Source: Acidobacteriota bacterium | GTDB lineage: Bacteria; Acidobacteriota; Blastocatellia; Pyrinomonadales; Pyrinomonadaceae | Assembly: GCA_016700075.1 (NCBI GenBank) | Contig: CP065000.1 | Span: forward strand, 2,666,001 to 2,730,000 | DNA: 64,000 nucleotides | Direction: 5' to 3' | In this document: positions 25,814 to 34,368 of the stretch, piece by piece | How positions within the stretch are numbered: the stretch's first letter is position 1 | Layout: each line of letters starts with the position of its first letter | Translations under genes and position numbers: made by a program | Notes under the pieces: generated by a model | Told to the model about the DNA's origin: nothing | Database searches by the model: none | The model's input: only the letters and a program-made list of their open reading frames with translations

Positions 25814-26323
25814 TTATTTTGGCCCAAAACTTCGAGCAATCGAATCAAGCTGATTTCGAAGTGACCTCACGATATCCTTTTGACCGGTGAAACGGAGAGT
25901 GTATACGACATTGTCGCCGCTTCTTAGAAAATAGAATCTCCCCGCCATACTGCGGCCTGATGCCAAATATTCAAAATTGAAGACTGACCCCCTAAGACGC
26001 CCGGCGAAATTCTCCTCTCTTCCTGCGACGAAACCCGGCCGTATCTGAAGCCGCTGTTCTTCATCCTCCATCAAGTCGGCGAGCATCGCCTCTTTTGTTA
26101 CCGTTAGACGCCGAACTTGCAAATGGCAGTCCAGACGGTCTTCGTGAACGAATTCGACGTTGGGATTGGCGGCTGTGGGACGGAGCGTGAGTTTCCATTT
26201 TGGGTCGGGCAGCGAAAACGTGTATTCGACGCTGGGGTCGCTGAACGCGGTCTCTTGCGCATTAGCCCAATTCACCGCACAAAGCAGGAAAGCCGCAGAC
26301 AAAATAATTGTTGATACACGCAT
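25814..26323 (-). CDS. Secreted hypothetical protein
   Basis: A 169-residue exported protein. Its signal peptide is RVSTIILSAAFLLCAVNWANA with cleavage before QETAF. The mature part begins FSDPSVEYTFSLPDPKWKL and ends GQKDIVRSLRNQLDSIARSFGPK, a layout like PsbP/DUF1795-type small alpha-beta domains in which a peptide's fit to a curve cannot be told. I recognise no catalytic motif. It is a single gene with its own hairpin downstream. Confidence 0.7.
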   Translation of the reverse strand: MRVSTIILSAAFLLCAVNWANAQETAFSDPSVEYTFSLPDPKWKLTLRPTAANPNVEFVHEDRLDCHLQVRRLTVTKEAMLADLMEDEEQRLQIRPGFVAGREENFAGRLRGSVFNFEYLASGRSMAGRFYFLRSGDNVVYTLRFTGQKDIVRSLRNQLDSIARSFGPK

Positions 26324-26483
26324 AGTTTTCGATGCTTTTACTCAGATCCGACCAAATCCGAATTTTAGATGAATTTTGGTCAGACTTCGAGTCTTTGATG
26401 CTCATGTCGACGGAGTTGTTGCCATAATTTGAGGTCCGAGGACGCGTTGCAAAGAATATAGGCTTGGGCGGATCACAGGACTG

Positions 26484-27191
26484 TCACATCTTGCCGATTG
26501 CAAATATCCTTACTGCGAAAAGTCCGGCAAAGAACCCGCCGATGTGGGCCGCATAGGCGACACCGCCGACCCCGGACGGTGCTAAATATCCAACGACCAA
26601 TTGGTAAGCGATCCAAAGCCCCAGTGCGACAAACGCCGGAACAGTTGTAACCATGTTTAGTATGATCGCCCTGACCGGATTTCGCGGGAACATCAGCAGA
26701 TATCCGCCGAGCACGCCCGAGATGGCGCCCGATGCTCCAAGCATAGGTATCACAGACCAAGGCTCGATAGCGATCTGAGCGATCGCCGCGGCAAAACCGC
26801 AGAAAAGATAGAAAACCGCAAAGCGAAAATGCCCCAGCAAGTTCTCCAAATTATCCCCAAATACCCAGAGGAACATCATGTTTCCGGCGATATGCATGAT
26901 ACTGCCGTGCATGAACATCGAGCTCAGAAAGTTGAAATAGACCGGCAGCGGCGTTTCATAGTGAGTGATCTCACCAAGGATCTTGCCGAACTCGTCCTTA
27001 ATGGTGACGGCTCCGTTTATGTCCGTTCCTGAAAGTATCTCCTTGGGAACAAGCGAGAACGCGTATGTGAATGCATCGTTGCCGCCGATCTGCTGAAGCA
27101 GAAGAAAGACCACCAGATTTATCCCGATGAACACATAGTTAACGTAGGGCGTCCGATGGTTGCCGGTATTGTCATCGCCGATGGGGAACAT
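26484..27191 (-). CDS. Rhomboid-family intramembrane serine protease
   Basis: A 235-residue protein with six or seven hydrophobic segments. The catalytic Ser154 is in GASGAISGVLGG and His216 in YAAHIGGFFAGL; the helix-2 motif MHGSIMHIAGNMMFLWVFGDNLE contributes His95, His100 and Asn104. These are the full rhomboid active-site residues. The protein cleaves transmembrane substrates that are unknown here. The first segment follows a short NHRTPYVNYV start typical of the family. It is transcribed alone, or after the symporter gene 107 bp upstream. Confidence 0.94.
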   Translation of the reverse strand: MFPIGDDNTGNHRTPYVNYVFIGINLVVFLLLQQIGGNDAFTYAFSLVPKEILSGTDINGAVTIKDEFGKILGEITHYETPLPVYFNFLSSMFMHGSIMHIAGNMMFLWVFGDNLENLLGHFRFAVFYLFCGFAAAIAQIAIEPWSVIPMLGASGAISGVLGGYLLMFPRNPVRAIILNMVTTVPAFVALGLWIAYQLVVGYLAPSGVGGVAYAAHIGGFFAGLFAVRIFAIGKM

Positions 27192-27298
27192 TTGTTAGCC
27201 TCTGAACGTGCATTTGGAACAGATTTGATGCATGGCAATGCATTTCGTGCGGGTCAATTCTGTCCAGCGGTTCAATCATTATTCTATCTGATGCGGCA

Positions 27299-28690
27299 CT
27301 AGCCGCCAACATCTGCTGAAGGCCCGAGTAGCTGATGTCCTTCGCTTCGTGCGACGAATGTCGCGGCTGTTATATCGCCGACCACGTTCAACGTCGTCCT
27401 GCACATATCCAAAAGCCGATCAACGCCGAGGATTATGGCGATAAGAGCAGGATCGATGCCGATCATGAATAGGATCCCTATTATGAATGGAATAGAGCCG
27501 GAAGGAACACCGGCAGTCCCAATGCCGCCTAGGATCGCAAGGTAAACGACCATCAACTGCAGCGATATTGTAAGGTCGACTCCGGCGAGTTGAGCAAGAA
27601 AGAGTACTGTTACGCCTTCATAAAGTGCGGTTCCGTTCTGGTTTGCTGTCGCCCCTACCGTAAGCACAAAGCTGTTTATTTCCTTGGGTACATGCAGGTT
27701 TTCATGGGTGACGCGAAGCGCGGTCGGCAAGGTAGCATTTGATGAAGACGTCGAAAATGCGGTCAGGATCACTGTTTGTATTCGCTTGAAAAATTCGAGA
27801 GGGCTTATTCTCGACAAGAACCAAACAGAGATCGAGTAAACACCGAAGAAGTGGATCGACAGGCCCAAAAGTACTGTCGCGACAAACCATCCGAGCGATA
27901 ACAGGAGGTCTGTTCCGAACTGTGAGATATTGTTGAACAGCAGGCAGGCTACGGCATACGGCGCAAATTTCATTACGATGTCGATTATCTTCGCCGATAT
28001 CGCAAACAATGACTCCATGACGCCCACGAAAGGGGAAGAGACCGCAGTTGGAAGCAATGTAATGGAAATGCCGATCAGTAGGGCGAAGAACATGATGTGC
28101 AGCATGTTGGGGCTAGCACCGGAGATCGAATTGAAAATATTGCTTGGAACTATCGTTTTGACCACCTGCATCAACGCAGTATCCGCTTTGGACGCCTCGG
28201 CAGCTTTACGCTGGGCCTCAGTTGCGGCTGATGCACCGCTGCTAAATTCCGCTTTTAATTCAGCAGCAGTTTCGGGGCTGATCCTCTCGCCCGGCCTGAT
28301 AGTATTTGCTAATGTCAGTCCTATCACGACGGATATTGCAGAGATCACCAGTGTATACGCAAATGATTTCGCGCCGATCCGCCCTAATTTTCTGATGTCG
28401 CCGATCCCGGATACACCAACGATCAGCGATGAAAATACCAGCGGGATCACGATCATCAGCAGCAGATTCAAAAAAAGCTGGCCGATCGGCCGCGTGAAAT
28501 TCTCTACTGCCCACTCGACCCAAGGGTCTTTGCCGCCGAGTGTCCAATTTACCGCCAGTCCGCCAACTACGCCCACCGCTAAGCCGATAAAGATCTTTGT
28601 ATGGAGAGGTATCCCTGAGGGACTGTCGGGCGTGTCGTCATCTAGGTCGGTCGTAAGTTCGTATTCGTATTCGTTAGGGTTGTTTGGCAT
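27299..28690 (-). CDS. Dicarboxylate/amino acid:cation symporter (DAACS)
   Basis: A 463-residue GltP/DctA-type transporter with eight membrane helices and two hairpins. The serine-rich hairpin STSSSNATLPT, the NQNGTALYEG motif of helix 7, and DRLLDMCRTTLNVVGD of helix 8 carry the cation and substrate sites. It has an acidic cytoplasmic N-terminus of about 25 residues (NEYEYELTTDLDDDTPD) not found in its paralogue. A long insertion (EFSSGASAATEAQRKAAEASK) lies in the 3-4 loop. It is divergent from that paralogue at 28945, with 254 bp between. Confidence 0.94.
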   Translation of the reverse strand: MPNNPNEYEYELTTDLDDDTPDSPSGIPLHTKIFIGLAVGVVGGLAVNWTLGGKDPWVEWAVENFTRPIGQLFLNLLLMIVIPLVFSSLIVGVSGIGDIRKLGRIGAKSFAYTLVISAISVVIGLTLANTIRPGERISPETAAELKAEFSSGASAATEAQRKAAEASKADTALMQVVKTIVPSNIFNSISGASPNMLHIMFFALLIGISITLLPTAVSSPFVGVMESLFAISAKIIDIVMKFAPYAVACLLFNNISQFGTDLLLSLGWFVATVLLGLSIHFFGVYSISVWFLSRISPLEFFKRIQTVILTAFSTSSSNATLPTALRVTHENLHVPKEINSFVLTVGATANQNGTALYEGVTVLFLAQLAGVDLTISLQLMVVYLAILGGIGTAGVPSGSIPFIIGILFMIGIDPALIAIILGVDRLLDMCRTTLNVVGDITAATFVARSEGHQLLGPSADVGG

Positions 28691-28944
28691 TGGTCACCGG
28701 GGACCGGGCAAAATTATTCGATCATAGACTATATGATCACGTCGCTGTTCGTTCTTACTGCAGCCTGTTGCCGCGAAAAAGGCCGCACGAGATTATCAAC
28801 AAAAGTTGCCTCTACGGCAAGCCAAAACTTGCCGGTCAACAATAAGAAAGCCTTCCGGTATGCTTACATGAAAAGCTTCACAAAGGTCGCTTCCGAAAAA
28901 ATCGGAGTTTGATTTAGCTCGAAAAAAAGGCGAAACTTCCGAGC

Positions 28945-30252
28945 ATGGGAAAACTAGCTCTTCATTGGCGCATACTGCTGGGAATGGCCGCGGGCGTTAT
29001 TTTCGCCGCGATATTGATCCAATTCAGTTGGGGCAAAGGCTTTATTGTCGATTGGATAAAGCCCTTTGGGACAATATTTATCAACGTCCTGAAACTGATA
29101 GCGATACCGCTGATCCTCGCATCGCTTGTCAAAGGCATCTCTGATCTTAACAACATTACGCAGCTTTCCAAGATCGGATTCCGGACTCTTGGTTTCTACA
29201 TAATGACCACCGTGCTCGCGGTCAGTCTGGGGCTGGTTATCGTGAATCTCATAAAGCCGGGCAGTGCCGTCACTGAAGACACTCGTGCCCAACTGATGGC
29301 GAGTTACGAAAAGCAGGCCGGCGACCGGATCACGGCGGCCGAAAAACAGAAGCAGGCAGGCCCGCTAAAGCCGCTCGAGGATCTCGTTCCTGAGAACATA
29401 GTCGCCGCTGCCAGCTCTAACGGCAACATGCTGCAGGTCATTGTATTTGCCATATTTTTCGGCATCGGGCTGATTCTGATCCCCAAAGAGAGCGCCGCAC
29501 CGGTAAAGGGGTTTTTCTCCGGGCTGAACGACGTCGTACTCAAGATGATCGACCTGATAATGCTGGCGGCTCCGTTTGGTGTTTTCGCCCTTTTGGCTGC
29601 CATCGTTGCTGAGGCTCCGGGCACTGATCTGTTTATAGCTTTGCTTTGGTATGCCGTCTCCGTTGTCTTGGGGTTGGCGTTGCTCTATTGCATGTATTTG
29701 ACCCTCGTTTGGGTGTTCACAAAGCGTTCCCCGTCATTCTTTTTGAAAGGGATCATTCCTGCGCAACTCCTTGCATTTTCAACAAGTTCCAGTGCCGCGA
29801 CATTACCGGTGACCATGGAGCGGGTAACCGAGCACCTTGGTGTGGACGAGGAGGTCGCGAGCTTTGTACTGCCGATCGGAGCGACCGTAAATATGGACGG
29901 CACAAGCCTTTATCAGGCTGTCGCGGCCGTGTTTATCGCACAGACGTTCGGGATGGATCTGAGTCTTGGCGTGCAGCTCGGCATCATCTTGACCGCGACG
30001 CTAGCATCTATTGGATCTGCGGCAGTTCCCGGAGCAGGCATGGTGATGCTGGTGATCGTTCTCGCCCAGGCGGGCATTCCTGAGGTCGGCCTAGCCCTCA
30101 TCTTTGCCATCGACCGGCCGCTAGATATGTGCCGAACTACGATAAACGTCACCGGCGATGCTACCGTTTCGATGATCGTTGCAAATTCGATCGGCAAGCT
30201 CGGTGATCCAAAGCCGGTCGAATGGGATGAACGGCTGGATGAGGTGATCTAG
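28945..30252 (+). CDS. Dicarboxylate/amino acid:cation symporter (DAACS), second copy
   Basis: A 435-residue paralogue of the symporter at 27299. It has STSSSAATLPVT, NMDGTSLYQA and DRPLDMCRTTINVTGD, so both substrate hairpins and the Asp/Asn cation-binding residues are present. The two proteins differ throughout, so this is an old duplication rather than a fresh one. The sequence difference (NQNGTALYE versus NMDGTSLYQ) may indicate different substrates, for example C4-dicarboxylates and glutamate. Confidence 0.94.
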   Translation: MGKLALHWRILLGMAAGVIFAAILIQFSWGKGFIVDWIKPFGTIFINVLKLIAIPLILASLVKGISDLNNITQLSKIGFRTLGFYIMTTVLAVSLGLVIVNLIKPGSAVTEDTRAQLMASYEKQAGDRITAAEKQKQAGPLKPLEDLVPENIVAAASSNGNMLQVIVFAIFFGIGLILIPKESAAPVKGFFSGLNDVVLKMIDLIMLAAPFGVFALLAAIVAEAPGTDLFIALLWYAVSVVLGLALLYCMYLTLVWVFTKRSPSFFLKGIIPAQLLAFSTSSSAATLPVTMERVTEHLGVDEEVASFVLPIGATVNMDGTSLYQAVAAVFIAQTFGMDLSLGVQLGIILTATLASIGSAAVPGAGMVMLVIVLAQAGIPEVGLALIFAIDRPLDMCRTTINVTGDATVSMIVANSIGKLGDPKPVEWDERLDEVI

Positions 30253-30384
30253 TTCAGCCCGCGTTTTCACCCGAAACATAAAGGTGTGTTTCGAAAACGG
30301 ACGACTAGTTACGGGATCATCAAATCAGCCCACACATCCGACGATGCTTGACAGCGTAACCTAGATATACGAAAGTTTGCCGGT

Positions 30385-30912
30385 ATGAAATGGAACCTGA
30401 AGGCAGCATTGTTTGTAATGGCTGCGGTTATAGCGTCGGGGTATTTTGGCGGTGGCGTGAATGCTCAGTCCGTGAACAAGACAATTGTTCTGGTGCGGCA
30501 CAGTGAAAAGGACACGTCGCCCGAGGCGGATAAACGAGATCCAGACCTTTCGGCGGAAGGCCGGCAGAGGGCATTGCGTTTAAAGGAGATAGCGAAACGT
30601 TATAAGCCGCATGAGATATTCTCGACGGATTTCAAGCGGACGCGGCAGACCGCCGAGCCGATAGCCTCCCAGCGAAAAAAGGAGATCCAGTTATACACCG
30701 TCGCCGAACAGGCAGATTTGGTCAAGAAGATCATGGCGAGCGATACCGATCACAATCTGGTCGTCGGCCACAGCAATACGATCCCGAATCTTGCAAACCT
30801 GTTCGCGGGGAAGCTGATCTTTCGCGAGTTGCTTGAGAGCGAATACGGCGTGTTTTGGGTGCTGCATTTCAAGAAAGGGGCTTTGCAACGGATCGAAGTG
30901 ATCCCATATTGA
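30385..30912 (+). CDS. Exported histidine phosphatase-family protein
   Basis: A 175-residue phosphoglycerate-mutase-like phosphatase. An N-terminal signal segment (about 1-28) is followed by the catalytic motif VLVRHSEKD with Arg38-His39 and later VVGHSNTIPNL with the second His; TDFKRTRQTAEP supplies a further Arg. The signal peptide puts it in the periplasm, where SixA- or phytase-like roles are possible. The substrate is unknown. It may form a two-gene unit with the secreted protein 21 bp downstream. Confidence 0.87.
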   Translation: MKWNLKAALFVMAAVIASGYFGGGVNAQSVNKTIVLVRHSEKDTSPEADKRDPDLSAEGRQRALRLKEIAKRYKPHEIFSTDFKRTRQTAEPIASQRKKEIQLYTVAEQADLVKKIMASDTDHNLVVGHSNTIPNLANLFAGKLIFRELLESEYGVFWVLHFKKGALQRIEVIPY

Positions 30913-30933
30913 AAACTGCGGTATCATTGAAAA

Positions 30934-31536
30934 ATGAAACTATTTATCATCGTTGCTGCGATCGCGGTTCTTACGGTCTCGGCGGAAGCTCAAAAAGCGA
31001 AACAACCCTCACCTACCGATCAGTTCTGGGCTGAACTCAAGAAGCTTTGCGGCAAGGCTTTTGAGGGCGCAATTGCGGAAGACACCGCGAACAACCCTGA
31101 TTTCGCGGGCAAGCGGCTCGTTATGCACGTTCGTTCGTGTGAAAAGAACCGCATTCGGATACCATTCTTTGTGGGAGATGACAGGTCACGGACCTGGGTT
31201 CTGACCAAGAAGGGTGATCGAATTCAACTCAAACACGATCACCGGCACGAAGACGGCAAGCCCGACGCCGTGACGATGTACGGCGGCTGGTCATCGAACG
31301 AAGGCGAGGCGATCAGACAATTTTTCCCGGCGGATCAGCATACGACGACCGTGGTCGAAAAACCCAAAGACGACGCACCTTCGGCAGCGGCGAATATCTG
31401 GTGGATCGAACTCGTTTCGGGCAAACACTATTCCTATAATCTCCGACGCCTCGGCCGCGGCAGATTGTTCTCAGTGAAATTCGACATTACGAAAGAAGTA
31501 CCCGCGCCGCCGGCACCGTGGGGCTGGAAGGATTAG
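30934..31536 (+). CDS. Secreted hypothetical protein
   Basis: A 200-residue exported protein with the signal peptide KLFIIVAAIAVLTVSAEA. The mature chain starts with QPSPTDQFWAELKKLCGKAFEGAI and has two Cys (in KKLCGK and VRSCEKN) that could form a disulfide. LKHDHRHEDGKPDAVTMYGGWSS is a conspicuous His/Asp-rich stretch. I recognise the general type from Acidobacteriota and Bacteroidetes genomes but no function. The stop overlaps the convergent glycerophosphodiesterase gene by four bases. Confidence 0.7.
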   Translation: MKLFIIVAAIAVLTVSAEAQKAKQPSPTDQFWAELKKLCGKAFEGAIAEDTANNPDFAGKRLVMHVRSCEKNRIRIPFFVGDDRSRTWVLTKKGDRIQLKHDHRHEDGKPDAVTMYGGWSSNEGEAIRQFFPADQHTTTVVEKPKDDAPSAAANIWWIELVSGKHYSYNLRRLGRGRLFSVKFDITKEVPAPPAPWGWKD

Positions 31537-32309
31537 CCTTTTAGTGCGGTGAGCATCGTCGCGGGGTCGTTGGTGATCAACGCGGAGATGCCCAGTTTGC
31601 GTGCCTTGTCGATCCAGTTTTTCTTTTCGACGGTCCAAACGGTGATCGGCAGGCCAACGTCATTCAGAATGCGGCAGAGTTTCGGCGTCGCGAGCGAGTG
31701 ATGCAGCGAGACCTCGTTCGCGCAGAACTCGAGAGCGAGGAAGGGAATCGAGCTCTTGCGGCGTAGAAGCGTTTCAATGCTGACGTCGAAAAGTGCGGCG
31801 ACATTAACGTCAGGCAGCAGCGAACGCACTACCGGCAGCGAGCCCAGATTAAAGCTCTTTACGACAAAACGTTCCTGCTCTTTTTGGGTTTCTAAAGTCG
31901 CGCAAACAGCGGTTGGCAATGCCACGATATCAGCGGGCGTGCATTTCATCTCGACATTAATTCGGCCTTCGAAGCCGCTTAGAAGATCGAGGACATTCTG
32001 CAGCGAGGGAATACATTCTTTGCTGAATTGCTCATTCGCCTTTTTCGGAAATTTCTTGTTGAACCAAGAACCCACGTCTATTTGAGCAAGCTCGGCTGCT
32101 GTCAGATCCGAGACGCGTTTTTCAATTCCCACTGTACGTCTTAATGTTTCGTCGTGAATTACTACGGGCACACCGTCCTTTGACAGCCGAACGTCGAACT
32201 CGACGCCTTCGGCCCGCGCGTCAAGAGCCAACTTTATCGCTGCGAGCGTGTTCTCCGGCGCGTGCGAACTGTCGCCGCGGTGCGCGATTATGCGGGGCAA
32301 GGCGTTCAT
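31533..32309 (-). CDS. Glycerophosphodiester phosphodiesterase
   Basis: A 258-residue GDPD-family TIM barrel. The opening IAHRGDSSHAPENT gives the catalytic His10 and Arg11, GVEFDVRLSKDGVPVVIHD gives Glu37, Asp39 and His52, and NVEMKCTP continues the metal site. These enzymes hydrolyse deacylated phospholipids to glycerol 3-phosphate and an alcohol. No signal peptide is visible, so it is probably cytoplasmic (UgpQ-like). It overlaps the methyltransferase gene upstream and is the last of the thiO-led operon. Confidence 0.94.
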   Translation of the reverse strand: MNALPRIIAHRGDSSHAPENTLAAIKLALDARAEGVEFDVRLSKDGVPVVIHDETLRRTVGIEKRVSDLTAAELAQIDVGSWFNKKFPKKANEQFSKECIPSLQNVLDLLSGFEGRINVEMKCTPADIVALPTAVCATLETQKEQERFVVKSFNLGSLPVVRSLLPDVNVAALFDVSIETLLRRKSSIPFLALEFCANEVSLHHSLATPKLCRILNDVGLPITVWTVEKKNWIDKARKLGISALITNDPATMLTALKG

Positions 32310-32950
32310 TTCTTTTCAAGCAGGAAGATGGTCTTTGACCACGAAATGGGTTCGGTGATCGGGAATTCATAATTGCCCGCGATATTGAAATATTCAGATG
32401 CCGTTTCACGAACCTTCGAAAGCGGATGCGTTTTGAACTTGTATAGCAATTCGAGAACTGAGCCGACGATAGACGGTTTGACCGGCAGAAAAACAAGCGG
32501 AGCCCCTTTTTTCAGCACACGTGCGGCTTCGCGGAGACCGTCGTCCAGCGGCGTATATTCCAGCACTCCGCATATCAGCAGCAGGTCAAATGTTTCGTCT
32601 GCGAACGGCATTGCGAGTACGTTCGCCTGAACGCAATCCGTCCGGACAACGTTCTTTTTGCGTTTGCGCGTTTCGCTGCGGAGAACCTCCAGGGACTTGT
32701 GCGAGATATCGAGAGCGACGACGTTTTTCGGCCTAAAACCCGCATCCTGGAATGCGTGCGTTACTATGCCGGTGCCGCTGCCTGCGTCGAGAACGAGCGA
32801 ATCAGAATTGATGTTCAGGTCAAGCGAGCGTAGGTATTTAGCTACGGAATCGCGATAGCCGTTCAGCTTCATCGCCAGATTTTGGACATCGGCGATGCGG
32901 TCGTAGAGTCCTTGGGTTTTCGTTTTGGTCTCGCGTCCGTTCCTCGGCAT
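32306..32950 (-). CDS. Class I SAM-dependent methyltransferase
   Basis: A 214-residue methyltransferase with the SAM-binding motif I LVLDAGSGTGIVTHAF (53-68), an acidic motif II (VVALDIS), and FDLLLICGVLEYTPLDDGLREAARVLKKG, the motif IV-V region. It resembles UbiE/COQ5-type small-molecule methylases; the substrate is unknown. It overlaps the phosphodiesterase gene and lies five bases after the thioredoxin-fold gene. Confidence 0.87.
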   Translation of the reverse strand: MPRNGRETKTKTQGLYDRIADVQNLAMKLNGYRDSVAKYLRSLDLNINSDSLVLDAGSGTGIVTHAFQDAGFRPKNVVALDISHKSLEVLRSETRKRKKNVVRTDCVQANVLAMPFADETFDLLLICGVLEYTPLDDGLREAARVLKKGAPLVFLPVKPSIVGSVLELLYKFKTHPLSKVRETASEYFNIAGNYEFPITEPISWSKTIFLLEKK

Positions 32951-32955
32951 CTTTG

Positions 32956-34368
32956 CTATTCCGCGATCAGTTTTTCGACCGCCGCCTGCATCTGGCTCAT
33001 TCGTAAAGGGCTCGTGCCGGTTTCAATGTAGCGTATCTTGCCTTTTCTGTCGACCAAAACGGCGTGCGGCAGTGCCGTCGCACCGTACATTGCATGTGCC
33101 GAAATGTCGCGCATCACCACAAAGTCATAGGGCAGGCGTTCTTTTTCGCGAAAATTCTTCAGGAATGCGAGTTGTTCGGCCGGATCCGGGGGCAATCCAT
33201 AAGATTCACCGTATATGCGTGTGATGCCCAAGATGACGAGGCCCTTGTCGCTGAGCGTGTTGTGCCAATCGATGAGTTTTGGGAATGCGTCAAAACAAGG
33301 GCCGCACCATGTCGCCCAAAAATCCAGCAGAACGACCTTGCCTTTCATGCTTGCGAGAGTTCGTGCATCGCCCGGAAACCAGACGGAATTTGCTGAAAGT
33401 TCCATCGCGTCCTCGCCGAGCAGACGGTAATTCTTCTCGCGGCGGTTTAAGCGGTTGGTGATATCAAGGGCGAGCTGACGCTGCGGAACCTCTTTGGCGA
33501 TGTTGTCGATTGCAGTGCGGAAAAACGCAAGAGCAGCCGGTTTGCGGCCCGTCTCGATCATGTATTTTACCTTTTCATCGACGGCAAAATAGTAGATGCT
33601 GACGGACTGTGCGGCCGCGGCGGTCTTTCGCATCTCGTCGAGCGATGTGTCCGCTTCTGCTGTCATTCCGCGGTCGCGGTATGATTCGAAAACGAGCATT
33701 CCGGCATCGAGTATTTCGTCGAGTCCGCGTGCCCGTGACTGTGCGGACGGCAGCAGCGACTTGGCGCTTTCATACGCGGCAAGAGCGTGCGGCGTCATTC
33801 GGGCGAAATCCTTCTGCATCTGATACACTTTCGCCATCTCGCCTCGCATGCGCGAAAGCTCGTTCAATTTTTGCGGCTCTGCTTTTAGGTAATCTGCAAG
33901 CACCGTTTCGGCATCAGCGGTCTTTTTCTGCTTGGCAAGCGATACGACGAGGATCGAACGAGCGGTCTGCCGCTTCCCGGGGTCTGCGTCTTCGCCCGTC
34001 AGGAACTGCGAAAATGCGGCCACGGAGCCATCAAGATTTTCGGCGATCCAATGCAGCATGCCGATGTAATAGCGATCCTCGCCTTTGAGGTCGTCACGCG
34101 TGCCGGATTCGGCCGCGTAGCGAGCCGCGAGCTGACGCTGTTCCAGTCGCGTGCGTTCGAGTAGGCGGTCGGAAAAAGGGACCTTCTTTTCTTCAAATTC
34201 CGCTATCTTGTTCTTGGTGTATGAGTTAGCTTCCTCGAAAAGCGTCTTGACCGCCGGTTTTTCTTCAGCATCGCCATTGGGCGAGGGTGTGTTTGCAGGT
34301 CGGCCAGACTGGCCGTAGGCTGCGAAAGCAAACACCGTCAGAAGCAGAATTGTGAGAAATTTGTGCAT
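32956..34368 (-). CDS. Exported TlpA-like thioredoxin-fold protein
   Basis: A 470-residue secreted protein with a signal peptide MHKFLTILLLTVFAFAAYG. A long helical, TPR-like region of about 300 residues (several alanine-rich helices) precedes a C-terminal TlpA/ResA-type thioredoxin domain with WATWCGPC near residue 350, and later ALPHAVLVDRKGKI. The CxxC suggests disulfide reduction or oxidation in the periplasm, for example in cytochrome maturation. The start at 34368 is chosen because it makes the signal peptide and overlaps the thiO stop (TGATG); the open frame goes back to 34437. Confidence 0.88.
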   Translation of the reverse strand: MHKFLTILLLTVFAFAAYGQSGRPANTPSPNGDAEEKPAVKTLFEEANSYTKNKIAEFEEKKVPFSDRLLERTRLEQRQLAARYAAESGTRDDLKGEDRYYIGMLHWIAENLDGSVAAFSQFLTGEDADPGKRQTARSILVVSLAKQKKTADAETVLADYLKAEPQKLNELSRMRGEMAKVYQMQKDFARMTPHALAAYESAKSLLPSAQSRARGLDEILDAGMLVFESYRDRGMTAEADTSLDEMRKTAAAAQSVSIYYFAVDEKVKYMIETGRKPAALAFFRTAIDNIAKEVPQRQLALDITNRLNRREKNYRLLGEDAMELSANSVWFPGDARTLASMKGKVVLLDFWATWCGPCFDAFPKLIDWHNTLSDKGLVILGITRIYGESYGLPPDPAEQLAFLKNFREKERLPYDFVVMRDISAHAMYGATALPHAVLVDRKGKIRYIETGTSPLRMSQMQAAVEKLIAE

